Origin: Sphingobium sp. EM0848
GTDB taxonomy: Bacteria; Pseudomonadota; Alphaproteobacteria; Sphingomonadales; Sphingomonadaceae
Length of the DNA stretch: 64,000 nucleotides
Assembly: GCF_013375555.1 (NCBI RefSeq)
Contig: NZ_JABXWB010000003.1
Location: forward strand, 186,001 to 250,000
Direction of reading: 5' to 3'
Both the position numbers and the translations under genes were made by a program. The first letter of the stretch is position 1. Each line of letters opens with the position of its first letter. The notes beneath the pieces were generated by a model, which was given only the letters and a program-made list of their open reading frames with translations, searched no databases and was not told the DNA's origin. This document shows, one piece after another, positions 1-9,184 of the stretch.

Positions 1-104
1 ACGATCTACCGGCCGATAACGACCCAGTTTTGCGTCGTGAGGTAATGTCTTTGGCCACGCTGTTGGTGGAAGGCGATCAATATTATGTCTCTGGAAAGCC
101 ATAA
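1..104 (+). CDS. C-terminal end of an unidentified protein (cut by window edge)
   Basis: An open frame enters from the left edge and ends at TAA 102-104. The last 33 residues read through LRREVMSLATLLVEGDQYYV to a short SGKP tail. I do not recognise the family. It may be the tail of a transposon-associated protein, given the integrase remnant just downstream, but that is only a guess from context. Confidence 0.35.
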   Translation, partial: DLPADNDPVLRREVMSLATLLVEGDQYYVSGKP

Positions 105-165
105 GAATCGACGGATTTACGTGGGATATGGGAAATTACCCGACATAATCAGTATGGGAACATAG

Positions 166-420
166 TGTCTCCTATCTCTTCGGAGAAATAGGAGGCATGC
201 CTTTGCGGTTCATTTGTTCGAAGCTGGGACTGATGTGCGAACCATCCAACTCCTGCTTGGCCACCGCGCCTTGGCTACGACAGCCCAATATCTCCGTATT
301 GCTACCAACAAGATCCCATGGGGAGTGGATAGCGACCTGTCCCCATGGGATCTTGTCTGGCGCACAGACCTTGAGATGAAGCCTGATGCGGAAGCTCGAA
401 TGAAGATGGTTCATCATTAG
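166..420 (+). pseudogene. Tyrosine recombinase (XerC/D-like integrase) C-terminal remnant
   Basis: The frame shared by CAT at 196 and TTG at 214 reads HAFAVHLFEAGTDVRTIQ followed by LLLGHRALATTAQYLRIAT. This is the box II region of tyrosine recombinases of the kind that accompany IS91-like elements: the H-x-x-R His/Arg context, LLGH and the nucleophile Tyr in TAQYLRIAT. There is an in-frame TAG at 163-165 and no N-terminal catalytic domain, so only about 50 recognisable residues remain. After the IAT motif the frame runs into an inverted repeat and an unrelated tail that ends at TAG 418-420. It is a non-functional remnant marking an old mobile-element boundary. Confidence 0.75.
308..356. repeat. 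17-bp perfect inverted repeat with 15-nt loop
   Basis: Arms 308-324 and 340-356 are exact reverse complements (core CAAGATCCCATGGGGA). The loop is 325-339. It lies directly after the recognisable end of the integrase remnant. It could be a mobile-element terminus, a recombination site or a transcription terminator; there is no T tract behind it. The geometry is certain, the role is not. Confidence 0.85.
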
Positions 421-510
421 CCTGCGGTCCCATAGACAAGTTATGGGAGGCCGAATCTCGTCTCGCCAAACGCGCTGGCATATGCTATTGACATAGGCCA
501 AGGAGGCGCC

Positions 511-744
511 ATGAACGCCTATCGTCACGTCAAACTGTTCAAGAATGGTCGCAGCCAGGCGGTCCGCATTCCGCGCGAGTTCGAGCTGCCGGGCGAGGAC
601 GCGATCATCCGCAAGGATGGGGATCGCCTCATCATCGAGCCGGCCCCCGTGCTGTCGCTGGCTGCCTATTTGGCCACCCTGGAGCCGATCGACGACGATT
701 TCGGCGCCATCGAAGACACGCCGCCTGATCCCGTCGACTTCTGA
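511..744 (+). CDS. vapB: VapB-type antitoxin (AbrB/MazE fold)
   Basis: This 77-residue protein opens with a swapped-hairpin AbrB-like DNA-binding domain (residues 5-45; motifs KLFKNGRSQAVRIP and GDRLIIEP). The acidic, Pro-rich C-terminal tail (about 50-77) is typical of the part that wraps the toxin. An AGGAGG-like ribosome site sits at about 500-506. It is followed after 3 nt by a PIN-domain toxin. It should bind and neutralise the toxin and autorepress the pair. Such modules stabilise plasmids and islands, which fits the mobile surroundings. Confidence 0.9.
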   Translation: MNAYRHVKLFKNGRSQAVRIPREFELPGEDAIIRKDGDRLIIEPAPVLSLAAYLATLEPIDDDFGAIEDTPPDPVDF

Positions 745-747
745 CCC

Positions 748-1155
748 ATGTATCTGCTCGATACCAACATCCTGTCGGATCTCGTCCGGCACCCTGGGGG
801 CGTGATCGGCGCGCGCATTACCCAACTGCCCAATGATGCGGTCGCAACAAGCGTTGTAGTGGCCAGCGAATTGCGGTTCGGTGCCGAGCGCCGCGGTTCT
901 GAGCGACTGACCGCACAGCTGGAGGGCATCCTCAAGCGACTTCCCGTCCTGCCACTCGCCGCGGACGCAGACCGTCACTATCGCGCGCTCCGCGCCGCCC
1001 TCGAGCGGCAGGGTACGCCCATCGGGGGGAACGACATGTTCATCGCGGCGCATGCGCTTGCGCTCGATGCCACCTTGGTGACGGACAATGTCCGCGAGTT
1101 CGCGCGTGTTCCCGGCCTCAGGGTTGAGAATTGGCTGCGGCCGGCCGGCGCATGA
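748..1155 (+). CDS. vapC: VapC-type PIN-domain ribonuclease toxin
   Basis: This 135-residue PIN-domain protein is the expected length for VapC. The four acidic Mg-binding residues are visible: D5 in the LLDTN motif, E41 in VVASELRFG, D96 in GGNDMFIAAHA and D113 in VTDNVREF. Known VapC toxins cleave tRNA or rRNA and stop translation when the antitoxin is lost. The start ATG lies 3 nt after the vapB stop, so the two are co-translated. It appears intact. Confidence 0.92.
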   Translation: MYLLDTNILSDLVRHPGGVIGARITQLPNDAVATSVVVASELRFGAERRGSERLTAQLEGILKRLPVLPLAADADRHYRALRAALERQGTPIGGNDMFIAAHALALDATLVTDNVREFARVPGLRVENWLRPAGA

Positions 1156-1546
1156 ATTGCAGCTTAATGATTTCGGCGCGTTTGTAGCAAAATTACATAG
1201 TTCTAACCGCATCCGCTAGAACCAGCTAAAACGACCTAAAAAGGACAGGGTGCCTTTTATTTCTGACCGGCCCTGGGACCTAGCCGACTTTCCGGTCTGG
1301 GGAAGAGACCTGGGGCAACCAGACATTCAGCTGGGCCTACCGGAGCGACTGCATCCGCCGACAATCCAGTCGTTCGCTGGGATTTGGCCGCTCCCAATAA
1401 CTGCCATCCATTTATGTTCTGGCGTGACAGAAATAGCCGTTCTCGAGTTGGCGCCACACCACTCAGGCTGCAGCTGAGTTTCGGTTCCGACCGACGAGGG
1501 CCTTCAGCTGACGGATAGGTGGACCGTCGACAAACGACGTTACCGT
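1156..1546. other. Intergenic gap, no gene recognised
   Basis: This 391-bp stretch lies between vapC and the AraC gene, which converge. Frames on both strands are short and match no family I know. I see no strong hairpin or promoter that I would call. Confidence 0.5.
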
Positions 1547-2635
1547 TCATCCGGTTGTGCGCCCACTTCCGTCGGCCGACGCACCTCGGCGTGAAAGAGT
1601 GTCTCGTCGAAACGCGATTGGGGTGGTGCCACTCCATTCCACGAACGCGCGCGTGAACGCTTTGGTCCCGCTGAAATCCAGTATCGTCGCGACCTGGTCG
1701 AAGTGCGCGTTGTCAGCAGCCAGCAATTCTCGCGCGACGCGATACCGGATGTTGGCCTTGATTTCGCGGATCGAACCGCCCTCGGATTCCAGGTGTCTCC
1801 GGAACGTAGCACTCGACATACCGAACCGCTTGGCCAGTTCGACATGGTTGGGAAGCGGCCGGGCACTCAGCATTGCGTCCCGGTAGAGAGCCGTGACCTG
1901 GGCCGAGAGGCTCACGGTCATATCTGCGGGCAGCAGAACGTCGAAGGGGAATGATTGCAGAAACTGGCGCATTTCAACGCCGTCTCGGACCACAGGGCGG
2001 TCTAGCGCTTGCGCCGGGAAAATCAGGCCGTCCATCTGGCCATTATATCTGACCGTGATGCCGAACACCGCAGAAATTGAGGCGGATTCTTCGTCCATTC
2101 CCATCACGAGCTCATATTTGGGATCTACCGGTTGACCGATCAGCCACTCGAATAGCCTGGAGAAGACGAGAAAAGCATTCAGCGTGAAGAATGTGCGCCA
2201 ACCCTCCTCTACGGGGCCGAGGTGGATCCCCATCCTCATCATATCGTCCGCTTCGATGGTATCGAGCCAGCCATATGCTCGTCCGCAAATCTCGAAGAAC
2301 CGCGATTGGCGCTGGATCACCTCCCTCAACGACGAGCTCGTAACGAGCGCGTGGCACATCAGGTCGAAATCTTCGCGCGACAGACCTGTAATGCCTGCCG
2401 GAACGTACACCTGACGGATGCTGTTAACGCAATGCTGGCTGATGCGCGCGAAGTCCGTGACCGGCAGATGCCGGACTCGTCGCAAGAGGAGATCCTCAAA
2501 GGAATAGGAAAAGCGACACTCGCGAAGAATCGCGGTGGCGGAGAGTCCAACGCTCTCCGCCTTGCGCAGGAGGAGGACGAGCTGTTCGGTCGGCGCATAT
2601 TTCTTATCGCTGCTCACGGTCGTCGCTCCTGGCAT
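1547..2635 (-). CDS. AraC-family transcriptional regulator
   Basis: The 362-residue protein has the layout of the OruR/ArgR-like AraC subgroup. An N-terminal ligand/dimerisation domain (about residues 20-210) precedes a C-terminal double helix-turn-helix (about 255-350; motifs HVELAKRFGMSSATFRRHL and DFSGTKAFTRAFVEWSGTTP). The ATG follows the stop codon of the upstream sulfotransferase gene by only 3 nt, so the two form one operon with likely translational coupling. It probably controls the adjacent sulfotransferase, DUF1214 and TonB-receptor genes. The inducer is unknown. Confidence 0.88.
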   Translation of the reverse strand: MPGATTVSSDKKYAPTEQLVLLLRKAESVGLSATAILRECRFSYSFEDLLLRRVRHLPVTDFARISQHCVNSIRQVYVPAGITGLSREDFDLMCHALVTSSSLREVIQRQSRFFEICGRAYGWLDTIEADDMMRMGIHLGPVEEGWRTFFTLNAFLVFSRLFEWLIGQPVDPKYELVMGMDEESASISAVFGITVRYNGQMDGLIFPAQALDRPVVRDGVEMRQFLQSFPFDVLLPADMTVSLSAQVTALYRDAMLSARPLPNHVELAKRFGMSSATFRRHLESEGGSIREIKANIRYRVARELLAADNAHFDQVATILDFSGTKAFTRAFVEWSGTTPIAFRRDTLSRRGASADGSGRTTG

Positions 2636-2638
2636 TCC

Positions 2639-3931
2639 TCAGATTTCGTCAGGAACCTTAAAGTATTCCTGATATTTTCTGTAGCTCTCGCGCTCTACCG
2701 CTGTTCGCGCGTCACCCTGGCGGGACTTCTGGTATTTGGACGAATTACCATGACCTGACTGGTGACGGCTTTTTAGCCACGTAAGCATCGAGGAAAGCAC
2801 CTCAGGTTTCAGCTCGAGATGGAGATCCCGATATATCTCCTCGATCACCGTCTGGGGATCAGCGATGAAATCATAATATAGCAAATTGGCGTAATAGCCT
2901 TTGCGTAGCACACCGTTTTCGATAGCCGCAATCACGTCATCCCACATCGCCACCCGTGAGCCGATGTCCGCCCAGGCGCTCGCCGTGTCCGGATAGAGAA
3001 AAGGGTTGTCCGTCCGCCAATAATAGATGGTCCCCGATGTGTTCACGACCGAATCTGCGGTGACGATGGGATCCCGGTGGGGAAGGATGATCTTTGCGTC
3101 AGGATAGGCCTTCAGGAGTGCCTCGATCCGCTCCATGTGGGTAGGATTTTTTAGTAGCCAGTGCTTCTGCATATATTTGAACTGGAGGAGCTTCAGAATG
3201 CGCTTGTGCCAATGGAAATGGTAATCGGCCGCCTGCTCGCGAAAATACCGTTCGTAAGTCGGGATCTGAAAAGCGTTCACCCACACTTCGGAAAAGAAGG
3301 CGAGATAGGTGAACTCGATATCCTCCACCGGCAGTTCCGGGCCGGTGGGATGGACACCTTTCCATTCGGGTGAGATCGCGTCGATAATGTCGATCCTGTC
3401 CTGTGCCTTGCGTATCCGCGGATCGGTCCGATAGGTGGCCGCCTCTGGAGGCGGCGCGGGGTAGAGCGCCTCCCAGCGACGAACAGAACGAAATTGTGGA
3501 TCGTGCGACAGCGTCTCGTGGAGGATGCTTGTGCCCGACCTCCCGAGACCAAGGATGAAGACGGGCTCGACAATGGCCTCGTCTTCGATCTCAGGATTGA
3601 GACGATAGGCTTCGGTGACCTGGAGCCTGGCCTCGAGATAGCTGACGAGTTCAGAGCGCGTCAGAATTCTGCCGAAGAAGTTTAGCCTGGCTTCCTCCTC
3701 GATAGCCTTGATGAGCACTCGGAAGTGCTCGATCCAGCCGTCGTCGCCAAAATCATCCAGCCCTGTATTGTGACGGGCGGCGCTGAACAGCGAATCCTCG
3801 TCGAGGGGGATGACGGCTTGGCCATCCATCTTGTCGCCAAGCTGGTTCAGCATCGTTAGCCATTCGGGTCGCGGGGCCGGCTGCCACGTCTTGCGGCGAT
3901 CCTCGCTTCCGAGCTCGTTGGGGTTGCCCAT
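2639..3931 (-). CDS. Sulfotransferase-family protein
   Basis: The 430-residue protein carries the 5'-phosphosulfate loop motif ILGLGRSGTS at about residues 126-135 and a 3'-phosphate-like motif (PHRDPIVTADSVVNT) near residue 280, as in PAPS-dependent sulfotransferases. It is longer than classical bacterial sulfotransferases, as usual for the large sphingomonad and actinobacterial family found near catabolic genes, where substrates are mostly unknown. An AGGAGAG ribosome site precedes the ATG. It heads an operon with the AraC gene and diverges from the DUF1214 gene. The product PAP would be a substrate for CysQ encoded at 10102. Confidence 0.82.
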   Translation of the reverse strand: MGNPNELGSEDRRKTWQPAPRPEWLTMLNQLGDKMDGQAVIPLDEDSLFSAARHNTGLDDFGDDGWIEHFRVLIKAIEEEARLNFFGRILTRSELVSYLEARLQVTEAYRLNPEIEDEAIVEPVFILGLGRSGTSILHETLSHDPQFRSVRRWEALYPAPPPEAATYRTDPRIRKAQDRIDIIDAISPEWKGVHPTGPELPVEDIEFTYLAFFSEVWVNAFQIPTYERYFREQAADYHFHWHKRILKLLQFKYMQKHWLLKNPTHMERIEALLKAYPDAKIILPHRDPIVTADSVVNTSGTIYYWRTDNPFLYPDTASAWADIGSRVAMWDDVIAAIENGVLRKGYYANLLYYDFIADPQTVIEEIYRDLHLELKPEVLSSMLTWLKSRHQSGHGNSSKYQKSRQGDARTAVERESYRKYQEYFKVPDEI

Positions 3932-4214
3932 GCATCTCTCCTAGGGATTCGGCAGGAGGTGTTTCCTGTCCCGATCGACGCGATGACTAGGGCGTTACCG
4001 CGCTTCTCGTCCAGACCATGCCGGAACGGAAGTGCGCATCATTGGTGCACATATGCTCAGAGGCAAGTGGCGTGTGGCGTTGTGAGCATATTTGAGGTAA
4101 GGCCAAGCAATTCTGTGATCTGGGTTGGATTGCACGGGCCAGTTTCGACCGACATCAAGGGGCCGCCGCGCGACGACGAGCGCGGGGGCGCTGCCCGAAC
4201 AAAAGGAGATGGTC

Positions 4215-5441
4215 ATGCCAATTTCTCAGCCTCCTCTCGACACATCGGATCAGAGATGGGTGGAGCGTTTGGCACTCAGAATTCTTGGCGACAGATCGCT
4301 GGCAGTGGTCGGCCAATCTGTTGCACAGCACTGGATCGCACAAATTGAACCGGACGAAGCGCAGCTTCGCCAGTTCGAACTCGAACTCGAGCGGGCGGTG
4401 TTTTGCGGCCTGCTGAACACCGCCAACGCCGATCCCGGCCGGCCTCTCATGCACGCCTTCGGCCGGCTGGGACACGAGATTGATGGAAAGACTGTGCCGG
4501 CCACGCGGACGGCGCATACCAATCTCGATTATGTCTATCGGTTCGTGCCCCTCCATGGGGCTTCTTCGCTGCATATCCGGGGCCGGGTGCGCGACGGGCA
4601 AGCACCGCTTGCGATAGAATATGCTCTTCTGACGGCGGGCCAAGTTTATCAAAAAACGCTCGCGCTCGCTGATCTAGCCTTAAGCTCCGACGGCACCTTC
4701 GACATCTACGTGGATGGCGAGGAAGCGGGCGATCGGCAAAATCACTTCCAGGTGGATCAAGACAGCTATCAGCTCCTGCTGCGCGACGTCATCGGAGACC
4801 CAAGGTCACAAATGCCTCTGGATCTTGAGATCGTTCGGACGGAGCCTCTTCCGGATCCGACCTCCATAGAACTGCCGGCCCTAGATGCCGCCGCCGAGAC
4901 CCATATTCGGAAGCATGTCGACGACTTGATCTTCACGACCAGGAATTTCGCCATGGCCGGGCCGGCCAATCAGTTCGGCGACCCCGCCATCAACAAGACC
5001 GGCATTTACTCGGCGTCGCAGGCTTATTCGATCGGTCATGTCCGCCTTGACCGCGATGAAGTGATGATCATCACCTTGACGCTTGGCAGCGCGGCTTATG
5101 CGACTGTGCCGCTGACGAACATCTGGGGCGGCGTGGGCGAGATCCTCGCCGTCCGCTCGAATGTGTCTACGCCGCTGGCCACGCCAAACTGCGACGGAAG
5201 CTTCACCTTTGTCATCGGCCTCACGGATCCGGGTACCTATAATTGGGTGGAAATTGGCCCCGACGGCACCGGCTGCCTCTTCATGCGCTGGGTCGGGCTT
5301 ACCGACGGCGTAGCGCCGGAAATGTCGGCGAGCATCATGAACCAGGAAGATTGGCGTCCGCCGGCCGAACTCATCAGGAATGGCGGTCCTGACGGCGCGA
5401 AGCAATTGCGACGTGAGGGTTATTGTCGCGTCATGGCATAA
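4215..5441 (+). CDS. DUF1214-domain protein
   Basis: 408 residues from the ATG at 4215, which has AGGAG 6 nt upstream; a second in-frame ATG at 4209 is too close to that site. The C-terminal half (about residues 290-390) matches the DUF1214 type (SQAYSIGHVRLDRDEVMIIT and NWVEIGPDGTG); the N-terminal part is variable. No signal peptide is obvious. Function is unknown. Such proteins often sit beside sulfotransferase-family and steroid- or aromatic-degradation genes in sphingomonads. The gene diverges from the sulfotransferase-AraC operon and precedes a TonB receptor, suggesting a shared substrate. Confidence 0.75.
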   Translation: MPISQPPLDTSDQRWVERLALRILGDRSLAVVGQSVAQHWIAQIEPDEAQLRQFELELERAVFCGLLNTANADPGRPLMHAFGRLGHEIDGKTVPATRTAHTNLDYVYRFVPLHGASSLHIRGRVRDGQAPLAIEYALLTAGQVYQKTLALADLALSSDGTFDIYVDGEEAGDRQNHFQVDQDSYQLLLRDVIGDPRSQMPLDLEIVRTEPLPDPTSIELPALDAAAETHIRKHVDDLIFTTRNFAMAGPANQFGDPAINKTGIYSASQAYSIGHVRLDRDEVMIITLTLGSAAYATVPLTNIWGGVGEILAVRSNVSTPLATPNCDGSFTFVIGLTDPGTYNWVEIGPDGTGCLFMRWVGLTDGVAPEMSASIMNQEDWRPPAELIRNGGPDGAKQLRREGYCRVMA

Positions 5442-5772
5442 CTCGGAAGCCGCCGCGAACTGGCTAGCCTTAGTCCCGGCCTCCATGACCGGGGGCGAAC
5501 GGAAACGACTTACCTGTTCTGAGCATTTTTAGGGATCGACTGAGCATTGTTGGGGCATGTCGCTGCTTGTAATTCGCCCGGCTTCGGGCGATCCAAGATG
5601 CATAGCTGGCAATCCAATTAGTTCATCTGATGATGCGACCAAATTGTTGAACCAAATTCAGAGTGCCAAGATCCAGAAAAGCCGTTCTGATGAAAGTTCA
5701 CGTTCGGACCAAGGCCATAAAAAGGCAAGCGTAACAGTAAAGATTGCGCGGAAAATATCCAAGGAGAGAAAA
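5442..5772. other. Leader region of TonB-dependent receptor gene
   Basis: This 331-bp gap separates the DUF1214 gene from the receptor. The receptor frame stays open upstream to about 5557, but the ribosome site (GGAGAG) and signal peptide place the start at 5773. I see no clear promoter, riboswitch or terminator. Confidence 0.4.
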
Positions 5773-8151
5773 ATGAAGGCGTGCCTTTTCCTGTCAAGTG
5801 CTGCGGTAATGTGTTTTTGCTATCCCGCTTATTCACAGGTCACGCCCCCAGCTGGCGCCCGCGTGTCGTCCGAAGCTGACAAGGCATCGGAGCAGGAAGG
5901 ATCCGCAGGCGCATCTTCGGCTTACGGCGGGCTTGGTGACATTGTCGTCACCGCCCAGAAGCGGTCCGAACGGCTACAGCAAACGCCCTTGGCTGTGAGC
6001 GCGGTAACGAGCGACACGATCAGGAGCCGGGGCATCGCTTCCGTGGCCGGTCTGACATCCGTCGCGCCGAGCGTATCCGTATCGGTGGGGGCTTCGTCTG
6101 CGACCAATGTTTCCCTCTTCATTCGCGGCATCGGCGAGATCGAACAGGTCCTGACCTCCGACAGCCCCGTGGGTCTCTATGTTGACGGCATCGTCGTTGG
6201 CCGTTCAGCTGGGGCAGCGTTCGAAGTCCTGGACCTCGAGCGGATCGAGGTTCTTCGTGGCCCCCAAGGCACGCTCTACGGCCGCAATACGATCGGCGGC
6301 GCTGTCAACTTCATCACGGCCAAGCCGTCGGAGGACTTTGGCATCACTGCCCAGGCATCTTTTGGTAACTACGATCTTGCGAAGGGCGGATTCACCCTCA
6401 ACACTGGTGATATTGGCGGATCAGGGCTGAAGGGTCTCGTCAGCTTCGTGCACAAGCAGCGCAGCGGTTATGTCAACAATGTGCTTAAACCCGATAATCG
6501 CGATCCTGGCGCCTATAATCTCGACGCCGTTCGCGCCGCGCTGCGCTACGAGTCGGGTGCGGTAACACTCGATTATGGGTTCGACTTTTCGGTTCGACAG
6601 AGCATCGCTGGCGCATTCCAGCTGACGGCGGTGCGCCCGGACGTCCTGGATTATTTGAACGCTTCGCCCGGGCTAGGCGGATCGGCGCCGGTCTTTTCCC
6701 GCAGCCGGCTTGACCAACTGGCACTGGCCCCGGTCGGCCGGATCAGGGATGAAGTCGAGGGCCACACCCTGACGGTCAACATCGAGCTTGGTGATGTCAC
6801 CGTTCGCTCTCTCACGGGCTATAGACGCTGGCAGGGACTGAACCAGCTCGACACGTTGGGCGGTAATGCCGGTCTCGTTGGTTTCACCGTGAGCCCTGCG
6901 ATCCTTGCTCCGCCGAACCCGTTCATCCCATTGGGTGTCAGGCCAATCAATCTCTTCACGGCCCAGAACGAGCGCAAGCAGCACCAATGGTCGCAGGAAT
7001 TCAATGTTCTGGGCAATATCGGCGATCGCTTCAAATATGTCGGCGGCCTCTATTATTTTGACGAGAAGGCACGCGAAACCAACCCGACCAACTTCCTGCT
7101 GGTCCTGCCATCGCCAGTTCCGATCCCGCTTACGCCGGACGTCACGCTCAATGGCTTTGGCGTACCGTTGGGCAGCCTGCTTGCATATCAACATGAGTCG
7201 GAATCGCGCGCTGCCTTTGCGCAGGCGAGCTATTCGCTGACGGACCGGCTCACCCTCACCGGCGGGATACGCTATACCGAGGACGAGAAGCATCTCACGC
7301 AAACCTCGCCTTATGTACGTTCGCCGGACGCAAGCTTCAGCAAGACGAATTTTGCCGTAAGCCTCGATTTCCAGGCCACTCCGGATCTGCTTGCTTATGG
7401 CCGGGTCTCGACGGGCTATAAATCTGGTGGGTTCAACGCGCGCTCGGCGAATTCGGGCTTTGATCCGGAGTCGCTCACCTCATACGAGGCAGGCATCAAG
7501 AGTGAGTTGTTCGACCGTCGCCTCCGAATGAACCTCACCGGGTTTTACGCCGATCACAAGGACGTTCAGCTCCAGCAGACGCAGGCCGGCACAGGAGGAG
7601 CCCAGACCGCTACCGTCAACGCGGGAAAGGCGCGATATTGGGGCGTCGAGGCAGAGCTTGCTGCAAAGCCGACACCCGAGCTGACGCTTGCTGCCAATGT
7701 CGGCTATGTGAACCGCAAATATAAGCAGTTTCTTATCCTCGATCCCGTCACCGATACGTTCGTTGACGTCAAGGATAGCGCCAATTTCGTGGTCGGGCCG
7801 ACAACGACCATCAGCGCGTCGGCACAATATGAATTCCCACCTATGAGTGTCGGTCAGGTTGTTGCCCGCGTGGACTATGATTATCGCGGCAAGATATATT
7901 TCAATCCGACAACCGTGGGCGCGCCCTTCAATGATGAAATCCGGGGGGACGGGCGCAATCTGGTTGGACTCCGGCTCGCATTGCGGGGCCTCCAGCTGGG
8001 TGGCGGGTCAGCCGAAATCGCCGCCTGGGGCAAGAATGTCTTCAGCGAGAAATATCGCGAGTTCGGCATTGATTTTGGTGCCTTGGGCTATGCGGGCAAC
8101 ATCTATGCAGAGCCAGCTACTTATGGCCTGGATTTCTTGCTGAAATTCTAG
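5773..8151 (+). CDS. TonB-dependent outer-membrane receptor
   Basis: 792 residues from the ATG at 5773, which follows AAGGAGAG. The first about 22 residues are a signal peptide ending near YPAYSQ. Then come a TonB box (DIVVTAQKR), a plug domain (GIASVAGLTSVAP, VYVDGIVVGRS-like and RIEVLRGPQGTLYGRNTIGG) and a 22-strand barrel ending in the terminal aromatic FLLKF. This architecture serves energised uptake across the outer membrane. In sphingomonads such receptors usually import organic substrates rather than siderophores. Its place between DUF1214 and SDR genes suggests it feeds this module. A hairpin at 8190-8228 follows. Confidence 0.93.
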   Translation: MKACLFLSSAAVMCFCYPAYSQVTPPAGARVSSEADKASEQEGSAGASSAYGGLGDIVVTAQKRSERLQQTPLAVSAVTSDTIRSRGIASVAGLTSVAPSVSVSVGASSATNVSLFIRGIGEIEQVLTSDSPVGLYVDGIVVGRSAGAAFEVLDLERIEVLRGPQGTLYGRNTIGGAVNFITAKPSEDFGITAQASFGNYDLAKGGFTLNTGDIGGSGLKGLVSFVHKQRSGYVNNVLKPDNRDPGAYNLDAVRAALRYESGAVTLDYGFDFSVRQSIAGAFQLTAVRPDVLDYLNASPGLGGSAPVFSRSRLDQLALAPVGRIRDEVEGHTLTVNIELGDVTVRSLTGYRRWQGLNQLDTLGGNAGLVGFTVSPAILAPPNPFIPLGVRPINLFTAQNERKQHQWSQEFNVLGNIGDRFKYVGGLYYFDEKARETNPTNFLLVLPSPVPIPLTPDVTLNGFGVPLGSLLAYQHESESRAAFAQASYSLTDRLTLTGGIRYTEDEKHLTQTSPYVRSPDASFSKTNFAVSLDFQATPDLLAYGRVSTGYKSGGFNARSANSGFDPESLTSYEAGIKSELFDRRLRMNLTGFYADHKDVQLQQTQAGTGGAQTATVNAGKARYWGVEAELAAKPTPELTLAANVGYVNRKYKQFLILDPVTDTFVDVKDSANFVVGPTTTISASAQYEFPPMSVGQVVARVDYDYRGKIYFNPTTVGAPFNDEIRGDGRNLVGLRLALRGLQLGGGSAEIAAWGKNVFSEKYREFGIDFGALGYAGNIYAEPATYGLDFLLKF

Positions 8152-8189
8152 AGCGGCTTTTACTCCCTTACTTCCTCCCAGGAGCGACT

Positions 8190-8228
8190 GCGTCAGGTGG
8201 GCACTGCCTGCATGTGACCACCTGACGC
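8190..8228. terminator. Strong hairpin after TonB receptor gene
   Basis: Perfect 11-bp stem: GCGTCAGGTGG at 8190-8200 pairs with CCACCTGACGC at 8218-8228, loop 17 nt. It lies 39 bp after the receptor stop and 64 bp before the SDR start. The following T run is short (ATTTCC), so it may be a terminator or attenuator; an operator is possible. Confidence 0.5.
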
Positions 8229-8291
8229 CATTTCCTTAAATCCAGTGGCCCCTCCGACCGTTCGCTTCGAGTGCCGCAAGAAAGGATCGAT

Positions 8292-9062
8292 ATGAACAGT
8301 GATTTTCCCGAAGGCGCGGTGATGGTGTTCGGCGGCAGCGGCGGCATCGGCCAGGGTGTCGCGATCGAGTTCGCCAAGTCGCGCACCGGCGTCGCGGTCT
8401 GCTACCGCTCCAAGCAGGACGTCGCTGAAAGGACGGCCGAAGCGATCCGCACGCATGGCGTGAAGGCGTCGATCCATAAGGTCGATGTGCGCGACAAGGC
8501 GCAGGTCGAAGCCGCTGTCGCCGAAGCCGCCATGGAGCATGGCCGCGTCCATTCGTTGGTGTGGGGTGCGGGCCCGCTGGTGCCGCAGATCCACATCGTC
8601 GAGTGGACGCAGGATCATTATCGCAACGCGATCGACGTCGAGGTGTTCGGCTTCTTCACCGCGTCGCAAGTGCTGATCGAGCATTTCCGGGCGAACGGTG
8701 GTGGTTCCTTCGTCCATCTCGGCTCGGCCGGGCATGACTGGTGGCCGGCGATGGACGGGCTTTCGGTTGCGCCCAAGGCAGCGAACGAAGCGCTGATCAA
8801 GGGCATCGCCAAGGAAGAGGGCAAGTTCGAGATCCGCGCCAACTCGGTGCTCGTCGGCGTCATCGACGCGGGCATGTTCCACGAACTCACCAGGCAGGGG
8901 GTGTTTGACGAGGAATGGGTGAAGGAGACTCACAAGCTGCTCGCACTGAAGCGCTGGGGCCAGCCCGAGGATATCGGCCAGGCTGCAGTCTTCTTCTGCT
9001 CGAACCGCGCGCGATATGTGACGGGCCAGACGATCTCGGTCTCTGGCGGCTTTGGCGTCTGA
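8292..9062 (+). CDS. Short-chain dehydrogenase/reductase with atypical active site
   Basis: 256 residues from the ATG at 8292, with GAAAGGA upstream. The Rossmann start shows GGSGGIGQG at about residues 12-20 and the C-terminal VTGQTISVSGGF motif of SDRs is present. Where classical SDRs have Tyr-x-x-x-Lys, this protein reads SVAPK, so the catalytic Tyr position is Ser while Lys is kept. The preceding Ser region (HLGSAGHDWW) is also unusual. It may use another residue, be specialised, or be impaired. The substrate is unknown; it belongs to the module with the upstream receptor and downstream SDR. Confidence 0.85.
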   Translation: MNSDFPEGAVMVFGGSGGIGQGVAIEFAKSRTGVAVCYRSKQDVAERTAEAIRTHGVKASIHKVDVRDKAQVEAAVAEAAMEHGRVHSLVWGAGPLVPQIHIVEWTQDHYRNAIDVEVFGFFTASQVLIEHFRANGGGSFVHLGSAGHDWWPAMDGLSVAPKAANEALIKGIAKEEGKFEIRANSVLVGVIDAGMFHELTRQGVFDEEWVKETHKLLALKRWGQPEDIGQAAVFFCSNRARYVTGQTISVSGGFGV

Positions 9063-9184
9063 TCGAAAGGCGACGGCGACGGAGGGGCGCTGAAGCTGCT
9101 GATGCGGTGAAACGACTGGGAAGGCGAGGGCAGCGGCGGCACCGACTGTCGTCAGTCCGTCCGCTGGATTGAAGGAAAACGGAG

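Noticed and set aside
172..1212. 346-codon minus-strand frame opposite vapBC
   Set aside because: It is the antisense shadow of two well-supported genes, has no recognisable domain and spans the integrase remnant as well.
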